A stretch of DNA of 64,000 bases from CAZAKZ01 sp964485695. GTDB lineage: Bacteria > Planctomycetota > JAFGQW01. The stretch is taken from the NCBI GenBank assembly GCA_964485695.1, contig CAZAKZ010000007.1:21637-85636 (forward strand), given 5' to 3'. The notes under the pieces were generated by a model that was not told where the DNA came from, searched no databases, and saw nothing but the letters and a program-made list of their open reading frames with translations. This document shows positions 1 through 8,475 of the stretch, in pieces (within the stretch, counting starts at the first letter, position 1; the number at the start of each line of letters is the position of its first letter). The position numbers were made by a program, and so were the translations under genes.

Positions 1-2
1 GC

Positions 3-1178
<1,176 letters not shown>

Positions 1179-1191
1179 TGGATTTCCGGCA

Positions 1192-2295
1192 ATGGCGCAC
1201 AAGATCGACATGGACCACTCGCGGTTCCGACAGATCGTTCGGGGCCGGATCAAGAAGGACCTGAGCCGCTACATCACCCAGGGTGAGCTCATCGGCCGGC
1301 GAGGTCGGGATGCGGTCAGCATCCCCCTTCCCCAGATCAACCTCCCCCGGTTCCGGTTCGGTAAGAACGAAGAGGGGGGAGTCGGCCAGGGGGATGGGGA
1401 GGAAGGTACCCCGGTCCAGGAGGGGGAGGGGCCCGGTACCGGCCAGGCCGGCGATCAACCCGGTGATCACGTGCTCGAGGTGGAGGTGACCTTGGAGGAG
1501 CTGGCCCAGATCCTGGGCGAGGAGCTCGAGCTGCCGAACATCCAGAAGAAGGGGAAAAAGGAGATCCAGTCGGCCCACGACAAGTACACGGGCATCAGCA
1601 GCGCCGGACCCGAGGGCCTGAGACACTTCAAGCGGACGTACAGACGGGCGCTCAAGAGACAGATGGCCTCGGGAACCTACGATCCCGAGAATCCTGTCGT
1701 CATTCCCTTCCGCGAGGACAAACGCTACAAGAGCTGGACCATCAAGGAGTCTCCGGAGAGCAATGCGGTCATCATCTACATGATGGATGTCAGCGGGTCC
1801 ATGGGGAGCGAACAGAAGGAGATTGTCCGCATCGAGGCCTTCTGGATCGACACGTGGTTGAGATCGCAGTACAGGAATCTCGAGGTGCGGTACATCGTTC
1901 ACGACGCTGCGGCCAAGGAGGTGGACCAGGATACCTTCTATCATCTGCGAGAGAGCGGCGGCACCAAGATTTCCAGCGCTTTCGAGCTGAGTGCCAGGAT
2001 GATCCACGAGAAGTTCCCGTCTTCCGACTGGAACATCTATCCGTTTCACTTCTCCGACGGCGATAACTGGAGCGGCAAGGATACCGAGCGCTGCGTGGAG
2101 TTGCTCAAGGAGAAAATCCTGCCCAACGTGAACCAGTTCTGTTACGGCCAGGTAAAGAGCGCCTACGGAACCGGCCAGTTCAAGGGGGACCTGGACGAGG
2201 CACTCGGCGACAACGAACGGGTGGTGACCTCGGACATACCGAACCGGGAAGGCATCCTCGATTCCATCAAGACCTTCCTCGGAAAGGGACGGTAG
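1192..2295 (+). CDS. yhbH: YeaH/YhbH family protein (DUF444), VWA-like
   Basis: DUF444 protein, partner of PrkA and SpoVR in a conserved three-gene stress or sporulation-associated module; its biochemical role is not settled. It has 367 residues, close to family size. A glycine/glutamate-rich low-complexity stretch lies near residues 60-100. A von Willebrand A-like region near residue 195 carries a DVSGSMG motif of the metal-ion-dependent adhesion type (DxSxS). The chosen start is the ATG at 1192 (MAHKIDMDH), 13 bases after the prkA stop; an in-frame ATG at 1111 lies inside prkA and was rejected. No strong Shine-Dalgarno is visible, so coupling to prkA translation is likely. Confidence 0.9.
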   Translation: MAHKIDMDHSRFRQIVRGRIKKDLSRYITQGELIGRRGRDAVSIPLPQINLPRFRFGKNEEGGVGQGDGEEGTPVQEGEGPGTGQAGDQPGDHVLEVEVTLEELAQILGEELELPNIQKKGKKEIQSAHDKYTGISSAGPEGLRHFKRTYRRALKRQMASGTYDPENPVVIPFREDKRYKSWTIKESPESNAVIIYMMDVSGSMGSEQKEIVRIEAFWIDTWLRSQYRNLEVRYIVHDAAAKEVDQDTFYHLRESGGTKISSAFELSARMIHEKFPSSDWNIYPFHFSDGDNWSGKDTERCVELLKEKILPNVNQFCYGQVKSAYGTGQFKGDLDEALGDNERVVTSDIPNREGILDSIKTFLGKGR

Positions 2296-2296
2296 G

Positions 2297-3805
2297 ATGC
2301 ATCTGACCCCGGAGCTGCTGAGATTGAAGGAGGAGATCCAGGGCCACGCGCATGACTTCGGCCTCGACTTCTTCGAGACCCACTTCGAGATGATCGATTT
2401 CGACGACATGAACGAAATCGCGGCCTACGGCGGATTTCCCACGCGGTATCCTCACTGGCGCCATGGGATGATCTACGAGCAATACTCCAAGGGGTATGCC
2501 TATGGTCTCCAGAAGATCTACGAGATGGTCATCAACAACGATCCCTGCTACGCCTACCTGATGCGCGCCAATTCCACCCTCGACCAGAAGATGGTCATGG
2601 CCCACGTCTACGGCCACTCCGATTTTTTCAAGAGCAACCTCTGGTTCTCCAGGACCAACCGAAAGATGATGGACCAGATGGCAAATCACGGGGTGCGGAT
2701 CCGTCGGCACATTGAGAAGGTCGGTCTGGAAGAGGTGGAAACGTACATCGATCGATGTCTAAGCTTAGAGAACCTCATCGATCCCAACAACCTCTACTTC
2801 TCCTCGATGCACAAAAAGACCGAGGACGGGGATTCCGGAGACATAGACCGCCGTCGGAGGTCCAAGGTACACAAGCTCGCCTCCAAGGACTACATGGACC
2901 GCTACATCAATCCCCCGGAATTCGTCGAGGAGCAGCGCGAAAAAATCCGGTTGAAGGAGGAACGGGTGGGGGCGTTTCCCGAGGCACCCACCCGTGACAT
3001 CCTCGGATTCCTCCAGCAGCACGCCCCCCTCGAGTCCTGGCAGCGGGACGTTCTCGACATTGTCCGGAAAGAAGCACTCTACTTCGCCCCCCAGAGCATG
3101 ACCAAGATCATGAACGAAGGGTGGGCCAGCTACTGGCACTCCAAGATCATGACCGAGAAGATGCTGAAGGACGACGAGGTCGTGGACTACGCGGAGCACC
3201 ACGCCGCGACCATGGGCATGCAGCCCGGTCAGCTCAATCCATACAAGCTCGGCCTGGAGATCTGGCGTGACATCGAGGACCGGTGGGACAGGGGGCGCCA
3301 CGGTCCCGACTACGATCGATGCGACGAGATGGAGTCGAAGCGTACCTGGGACTCGGGGTCCAGGCAGGGCCGCGCCAAGATCTTCGAGGTGCGCAAGGTC
3401 ATGCACGACGTGAGCTTCATCGACGCCTTTCTCACAGCGGAGTTTTGCGAGAAGAACAAGCTGTTCGTCTACCAGAAAAACGACCGCACAGGCCAGAACG
3501 AGATCGCCGACCGCCAGTTCAAGAACATCAAGGAGAAGCTCCTGTTCAGCATGACGAACATGGGCAATCCCATCATCGAGGTGGTGGACGCAAACCACAA
3601 GAACCGCGGAGAGCTCTACCTGGTCCACCGGTGGGAAGGCTACGACCTGAAATTCGACGAGGCCATGGAGACCCTGAGAAACCTCCATGCCCTCTGGTCC
3701 AGGCCGGTCCACGTGGAGACCAAGGAGGACGAGAGGGGCAAGCTGTTCAGCTTCGACGGAGAGAACACCCAGGTCGAGGACATTCTGCCCACTCTCGGGG
3801 AATAG
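2297..3805 (+). CDS. spoVR: SpoVR family protein
   Basis: SpoVR/YcgB family protein of 502 residues, full length for the family. The N-terminal part carries the family signature around residues 40-110: a GGFPTRYPHWRHG stretch, then MAHVYGHSDFFKSN with conserved His and Asp that could bind metal. SpoVR was named from Bacillus spore-cortex formation, but it is widespread in non-sporulating bacteria together with prkA and yhbH. The ATG lies 1 base after the yhbH stop, so the three genes form an operon. It ends 18 bases from the convergent GNAT gene with no terminator hairpin between them. Confidence 0.92.
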   Translation: MHLTPELLRLKEEIQGHAHDFGLDFFETHFEMIDFDDMNEIAAYGGFPTRYPHWRHGMIYEQYSKGYAYGLQKIYEMVINNDPCYAYLMRANSTLDQKMVMAHVYGHSDFFKSNLWFSRTNRKMMDQMANHGVRIRRHIEKVGLEEVETYIDRCLSLENLIDPNNLYFSSMHKKTEDGDSGDIDRRRRSKVHKLASKDYMDRYINPPEFVEEQREKIRLKEERVGAFPEAPTRDILGFLQQHAPLESWQRDVLDIVRKEALYFAPQSMTKIMNEGWASYWHSKIMTEKMLKDDEVVDYAEHHAATMGMQPGQLNPYKLGLEIWRDIEDRWDRGRHGPDYDRCDEMESKRTWDSGSRQGRAKIFEVRKVMHDVSFIDAFLTAEFCEKNKLFVYQKNDRTGQNEIADRQFKNIKEKLLFSMTNMGNPIIEVVDANHKNRGELYLVHRWEGYDLKFDEAMETLRNLHALWSRPVHVETKEDERGKLFSFDGENTQVEDILPTLGE

Positions 3806-3823
3806 CGCGTCGGGTCCACCCCA

Positions 3824-4951
3824 CTAAAGCGCCTTCTCGTAGATCCGCAGGGTTTTCGTTCGCCGCCCCCCGAACCTCAGGACGGTGTTCACCATCACCT
3901 CGTTGGCCTCGAGGATCCACCCCAGCTCCGACTCCTGGGTGAAACCCGCCTCCCGCCCCGTCTTCAGAAAATCTCTGTAGAAGAGAGCGTCCACGCCCCG
4001 GGCCCGGTACGCGGGCAGGACACCTACTGTGAGGAGCCGGACCGCCTGCACCTTGCGCCTCCACCCGAGAAGATGTCGGAAACCGAAAGGCAGGAGACGG
4101 CCGTTCATCTTCTTCAGCAAGGGATTGATATCGGGCACGCAAATCGCAGCCGCCACGGTCTCGCCGTCCGCCTCGGCAAACAGGATGAACTCGGGCCAGA
4201 CCACCGGCCTGAGCTCCGCCGCGATGAAGGCGAACTCCTCACGGGTCATGGGTACGAAGCCCCAGTTTTCGGCCCAGGCGTTGTTGTAGACGGTTCTCAG
4301 CAGCTCGAGTTCTTGGGTGTAGCGCTTCATGTCGAGGGTACGCAGCCGGATGCCGTGCCTCTCCTGGACGGCCCGGGCCAGGCGATCCACCTTGGGTGGT
4401 AGATCGGTGCAGGGGCTGAAAGCAAATGCGAACATGTCCATGGTCTTTTGCAGGCCGTGGTGCTCGAGCAGAGCAGGGTAATAGGGTGGAGTGTACGGCA
4501 TCATGATGGACGGCGGTTTATCGAATCCATCCACCAGGACACCGCACTCGTCGTTGGTGCTGGGGCTCACCGGACCGCGCAGGACCTCGGCCCCGTGGTC
4601 GCGAAGCCACCCGGCCGCCGCATCGAGGAGCCCCCCGGAGACCTCGGGATCCTCCACCGACTCGAAAAAGCCGAAGAATCCGGCCTTCTCGTTCCAGGCC
4701 TCGTCGTGGGCGGGATTCAGGATGGCCCCGATGCGGCCCACGGCCCTGTTTCCCGATCGTGCCACCCAGAACCGCCCCCTCGCCCTCTTCCAGAAGGGAT
4801 TTTTCCCCGGATTCAGAAGCCTCCGGAAGGAGTGCATCAGCGGAGGAACCCAGAGAGGGTGGGATCGGTAGATCTCCCTGGGTGCGGCGAGGAACTGACG
4901 ATCCCTGTGGGGGGAGGTCACCGTCCGGAACCTGAAGCCGGTCCCGCTCAT
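3824..4951 (-). CDS. YghO/BcerS-like GNAT N-acyltransferase
   Basis: A 375-residue GNAT-fold protein. Length and motifs (IYRSHPLWVPPL near residue 30, VGRIGAI near 70, a GPVSPSTNDECG stretch near 125, a C-terminal acyl-CoA-binding region near 300-330) match the YghO-like group, which includes bacterial ceramide synthase BcerS (family knowledge). Its ATG overlaps the stop of the upstream PLP enzyme by 4 bases (ATGA), so translation is coupled. With a serine-palmitoyltransferase-like partner, N-acylation of a long-chain base is the best guess. A generic acetyltransferase role cannot be excluded, because no substrate-specific residue can be read from sequence alone. Confidence 0.8.
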   Translation of the reverse strand: MSGTGFRFRTVTSPHRDRQFLAAPREIYRSHPLWVPPLMHSFRRLLNPGKNPFWKRARGRFWVARSGNRAVGRIGAILNPAHDEAWNEKAGFFGFFESVEDPEVSGGLLDAAAGWLRDHGAEVLRGPVSPSTNDECGVLVDGFDKPPSIMMPYTPPYYPALLEHHGLQKTMDMFAFAFSPCTDLPPKVDRLARAVQERHGIRLRTLDMKRYTQELELLRTVYNNAWAENWGFVPMTREEFAFIAAELRPVVWPEFILFAEADGETVAAAICVPDINPLLKKMNGRLLPFGFRHLLGWRRKVQAVRLLTVGVLPAYRARGVDALFYRDFLKTGREAGFTQESELGWILEANEVMVNTVLRFGGRRTKTLRIYEKAL

Positions 4952-6159
4952 GCCTCTTTCTTTTGGGTGTGCCCCTTGATGACGCCCAGCTGCCTGCCAT
5001 ATTTGGCGAACAACGCCAGGGCGCGGTCGATCTGCTCCCGGGTGTGGGTGGCCATGTAGCTGGTCCGGATGAGGTCTTTTCCCGGCGGGGCGGCCGGAGA
5101 GATCACGGGATTGACGTAGATCCCCTCGTCGAAGAGGCGCTTCCAGTAGACGAACGTCTTCATCTGGTCCCCCACGATGATGGGCTGGATGGGTGTCTGG
5201 CTGTCTCCGGTCTCCAGGCCGAGGTCGATCAGGCCTTTCTTGACGTAGCGAACGTTATCCCAGAGCTTGTCCCTGACCGAGGGATCGTTTTCGAGGACAT
5301 CCATGGCCGCGAGAACCGTAGCGGCGCAGGAAGGGGAGATGGAGGCCGAGAAGATGAGCGGTCGGCTGTGATGCTTGATGTAATGGATGACGGATTCGGG
5401 TCCGGCCACGAATCCACCCATGGAGGCGAAGGACTTGCTGAAGGTGCCGAGAATCAGATCGACTTCATCGGTGAGGCCGAAGTGCTCGGTTGTCCCCACG
5501 CCGCGCGCCCCGAGCACGCCCACGGCATGGGCCTCGTCCACGAGAATCCGGGCCTCGTACTTCCGGGCCAGTTTCACGATGGAGGGTAGATCCACGATGT
5601 CGCCGAGCATGCTGAAGATGCCGTCCACCACGATGAGCCTTCCGCCCTTGGATTGCTCCCGGCCCAGGAGCCGTTCCAGGTCCTCCATGTCGTTGTGGCG
5701 GAATTTTCGGACCTCGCCGAAGCTGAGGCGGCAACCGTCGAAGATGCTGGCGTGGTTTTCGCGGTCGCAGAAGATCACGTCGTCCCGGCCCACCAGGGTG
5801 GCGATGGAACCCAGATTGGCCTGGAATCCGGTGGAGAAGGTGAGGGCGGCCTCCTTGCCCGTGAACCGGGCCAGGCGATCCTCCAGCTCCTCGTGGAGGT
5901 CCAGGGTTCCGTTCAAGAACCGGGAACCGGTGCACCCCGTGCCGTACTTCTCCACCGCCTTTCTGGCGGCCTCCTGGACCCGTGGATCGTGGGTGAGGCC
6001 CAGGTAGTTGTTGGAACCGAACATGATGAGGCGCCGGCCGAATACAGTGGACTCGGTGCCGTCGTGCGCCTCAGAAATGGGTCGGAAGTAGGGATAATAG
6101 CCGGTCTTGATCAGCTCCTTGGCGCGCTGAAATTTTGTGCACCTGTTGAATAGATCCAA
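4948..6159 (-). CDS. Serine palmitoyltransferase-like alpha-oxoamine synthase (PLP enzyme)
   Basis: Alpha-oxoamine synthases condense an amino acid with an acyl-CoA; relatives are KBL, BioF and SPT. The protein has 403 residues with fold-type I motifs: GTGCTGSRFLNG near residue 90, DEAHAVGVLG, and the Schiff-base lysine in GTFSKSFASMGGF near residue 242. RFRHNDMEDLERLL, IFSMLGDI and the C-terminal YVNPVISPAAPPG pattern resemble bacterial SPT more than KBL or BioF. I chose the TTG at 6159, after a purine-rich stretch, because the 47 codons upstream to an ATG at 6300 read like non-coding sequence. It is coupled to the GNAT gene by a 4-base overlap. Confidence 0.85.
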   Translation of the reverse strand: MDLFNRCTKFQRAKELIKTGYYPYFRPISEAHDGTESTVFGRRLIMFGSNNYLGLTHDPRVQEAARKAVEKYGTGCTGSRFLNGTLDLHEELEDRLARFTGKEAALTFSTGFQANLGSIATLVGRDDVIFCDRENHASIFDGCRLSFGEVRKFRHNDMEDLERLLGREQSKGGRLIVVDGIFSMLGDIVDLPSIVKLARKYEARILVDEAHAVGVLGARGVGTTEHFGLTDEVDLILGTFSKSFASMGGFVAGPESVIHYIKHHSRPLIFSASISPSCAATVLAAMDVLENDPSVRDKLWDNVRYVKKGLIDLGLETGDSQTPIQPIIVGDQMKTFVYWKRLFDEGIYVNPVISPAAPPGKDLIRTSYMATHTREQIDRALALFAKYGRQLGVIKGHTQKKEA

Positions 6160-6608
6160 GTCGTGAGTCCCTGTCCCTGTTGCGTTCAAGCCGATCGCGG
6201 GATGAGGTGAATTGTTGATCCGCTTATCCCGGATGGCAAGTTCAAGATCGGGCGGCCCGCGGGCACCTGTATATTTAGAGCTCCGTACCTCGTCGATCAA
6301 CTTCCTTGTTACAAAGGATTTGCATGATTTTCAAAAAATTCGGAGGCGGCACGGAGATGTCAATGAAACACCCTCGGGGAGACACCGCCGGGGTTGACCC
6401 GTGGGACCGGGCACGTTACCATATCAGGTGTCACATATAGCTTGAATGAACACAAGGGGTTATATCGGCCAGTGGGATGCTGTTCGCCGGCGGGGAAGCC
6501 TTTTCAACCTGGAAGTGAGTCCACTGGAATGGCCGGTGCTCTATCCAGATTCGAGCCGGGCAGCACCACGAGGTCCAACTGCAGATCATTGAAAGTGAGG
6601 ATGCGAGA
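6160..6608. other. Divergent intergenic region between PLP enzyme and kelch gene
   Basis: 449 bases upstream of both the minus-strand PLP enzyme and the plus-strand kelch gene. It holds one candidate promoter for the kelch gene (separate entry) and an A/T-rich patch near 6300-6345. No RNA gene or convincing ORF is seen. Confidence 0.5.
6394..6422 (+). promoter_or_regulatory. Candidate sigma-70 promoter for kelch gene
   Basis: TTGACC (6394-6399), a 17-base spacer and TACCAT (6417-6422) match 5/6 and 4/6 of the sigma-70 consensus. Transcription would begin near 6429, giving a leader of about 180 bases before the ATG at 6609. Confidence 0.4.
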
Positions 6609-8162
6609 ATGAAAGCTCCTGGAATCGTCGCTCTGGTGTTCCTCCTGGCGACCACCACCGGCGCACAGACCGTTGATTTTTCACCCGTGCACCTCGACGC
6701 CACCCAGCCGGTTCCGGGCCGGACATTCACTGCCACAGTGAGCTATCCCGGCGGACCCGGGGCGCCGTACATCCTGGCCTTCGATGTGTTCCGGGCCCCA
6801 CAGCCGTTCGTCTTTCCGGGCATCGGACAGCTGGGCCTTGCGGGATCTCCCTCCTTACTGTTCATGCAAACGACCTCCCTGAACGCCCAGGGGAAGGGGA
6901 CGTTTTCTCTCGGCCTTCCTCCCAGTTCCGTTCTCATCGGCTTCCAGTTCTACTTCCAGGCGCTCGTCTTCAGCCCCAAGTCCACGGCGGGCGCGTTTCT
7001 CTCGAATCTCTATGTGGGGCAATTCACCGGCCCCGGCACCCATACCCCGATCCAGGCCCGGGCCATGATTCCGAGAGCCCTTCATTCGTCCACCCTGCTC
7101 CAGGACGGTCGGGTCCTGATCATCGGCGGCGGCAATGGAACCCTGACCAGCCCGGTGGCCACCCAGATCACGGAGATCTACTACCCCTGGACCCGAAAGT
7201 TCGACTTCACCCGGACCCCTCTGGGTGCCGTCACCCGTCTGAATGCCATGCGCGTCCTGCACACGTCCACCCTGCTCCAGGACGGTCGGGTCCTCATCGC
7301 GGGGGGCGTCGATTCCCAGGGGAACGTGGTCAAGACCGCGGAAGTGTATGATCCTGCCACCGGCGGCTTCACCTACGTGGGTCCCATGGCGAATGCCCGG
7401 GCAACGCACACGGCCACCCTGCTGCCCAACGGTACGGTCCTCATCGCGGGGGGAACCACGGCAAACTTCGTCTACCCCAACGTCTTCGGCGGCGCGACCA
7501 AGGCCACCGAGGTCTTCGATCCCACCTCCAACTCGTTCAAGGCCGGCCCGAACATGCGCGAGAAGCGCATGATCCACAGTGCAGTCCCGCTCCGATTCGG
7601 CGGCAAGGACTACGTGCTGATGCTGAGTGGAATCAAGGGGCTGTTCTTCTTCATTCTCCCGGACTACACCAACACGGCCGAGGTCTACGACGTGACGGCC
7701 AAGGCCTTCACCGACAAGATCGGCAGCCCCACCCTCGGGAAAATGAAGACGGCCCGGGTCGCCTTTGGCGCGGCCTTGCAGGCCAACAGCCGGGTGGTGG
7801 TGGTGGGTGGGGCCACGGGCACGGTGCCGGCCGCCACCAAGAACGCCGAGGAATTCAACCCGGCCACCGGGGCCTTCTCCTCGGTGGCCACCATGCAGAC
7901 CGAGCGGATTCTGCCCGGAGTCACCGCCCTCCCCGGCGGCAGGGTGCTCGTGCAGGGCGGTGCCCTCGGATCCCTGACCGCCCCCTCGGCAACGGCATCC
8001 TGTTACCTCTACTCGGCCGGAAGCTTCGCCACGGCCGCGGCCCTCAACTCCTCGCGGGGCGCGCACACGTCGATCCTGCTTCCCAGCGGGGTGGTGCTGG
8101 TGATCGGCGGGGCCAATTCCAGCGCCCAGGCGCTTAACACCGCCGAGTTCTATACCCCCTGA
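6609..8162 (+). CDS. Secreted kelch-repeat protein
   Basis: 517 residues with an N-terminal signal peptide (hydrophobic core LVFLLATTT, likely cleavage after GAQ near residue 20). Residues about 25-145 form a beta-rich domain of unknown type. From about residue 155 there are at least five kelch-like repeats with recurring HTSTLLQDGRVLIAGG and TAEVYDPATGGF patterns, predicting a beta-propeller like the galactose-oxidase central domain. The start follows an AGTGAGG ribosome site. No catalytic residues for an oxidase can be assigned, so an export-dependent binding or structural role is as likely as an enzyme. It is transcribed alone and ends just before a very strong hairpin. Confidence 0.8.
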   Translation: MKAPGIVALVFLLATTTGAQTVDFSPVHLDATQPVPGRTFTATVSYPGGPGAPYILAFDVFRAPQPFVFPGIGQLGLAGSPSLLFMQTTSLNAQGKGTFSLGLPPSSVLIGFQFYFQALVFSPKSTAGAFLSNLYVGQFTGPGTHTPIQARAMIPRALHSSTLLQDGRVLIIGGGNGTLTSPVATQITEIYYPWTRKFDFTRTPLGAVTRLNAMRVLHTSTLLQDGRVLIAGGVDSQGNVVKTAEVYDPATGGFTYVGPMANARATHTATLLPNGTVLIAGGTTANFVYPNVFGGATKATEVFDPTSNSFKAGPNMREKRMIHSAVPLRFGGKDYVLMLSGIKGLFFFILPDYTNTAEVYDVTAKAFTDKIGSPTLGKMKTARVAFGAALQANSRVVVVGGATGTVPAATKNAEEFNPATGAFSSVATMQTERILPGVTALPGGRVLVQGGALGSLTAPSATASCYLYSAGSFATAAALNSSRGAHTSILLPSGVVLVIGGANSSAQALNTAEFYTP

Positions 8163-8176
8163 GGGATCGGATCCGA

Positions 8177-8235
8177 CTCCTGAAGCACACAGGACCCCGC
8201 CGGCCCGGCCGGCGGGGTCCTGTGTGCTTCAGGAG
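8177..8235. terminator. Perfect 27-bp-arm inverted repeat, likely bidirectional terminator
   Basis: Arms 8177-8203 and 8209-8235 are exact reverse complements around a 5-base loop. The hairpin starts 15 bases after the kelch stop codon. There is no following T run, so it may act as a Rho-independent-like block, an mRNA 3'-end stabiliser or a palindromic repeat. Confidence 0.7.
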
Positions 8236-8285
8236 GGAATGGTGGAAGAAGGATGGATCCCGGGCGCAGGGCCGCGGTATGATCT

Positions 8286-8447
8286 AAACAGGAGGTCACG
8301 ATTCGTAGCCGTCGCCTCGAAGCCTTTCGACGACGCATGCTGCGTTGCTCCTCCCTTGCGTATTCACGAATACGCGGCAGTCGTCGCGCCTTGCCTGCGC
8401 CGCCGATAGACCCCGATCCGACGGCTACGAATCGTGATCTCCTGTTT
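8286..8447. repeat. 162-bp palindromic element, family A copy 1
   Basis: Terminal inverted repeats of 29 bases (8286-8314 and 8419-8447) differ at one base. Inside are a short palindrome GCGTATTC/GAATACGC (8358-8375) and a second pairing CGACGAC/GTCGTCG. The core recurs in inverted orientation at 34129-34289 with roughly 90 % identity by eye. No ORF is encoded. It lies between two transcription units and ends in TTT, so it may terminate transcription. A MITE-like or REP-like non-autonomous element is the best description. Confidence 0.8.
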
Positions 8448-8475
8448 AACCCTGATCCGATCCCGAGGGATGTTC

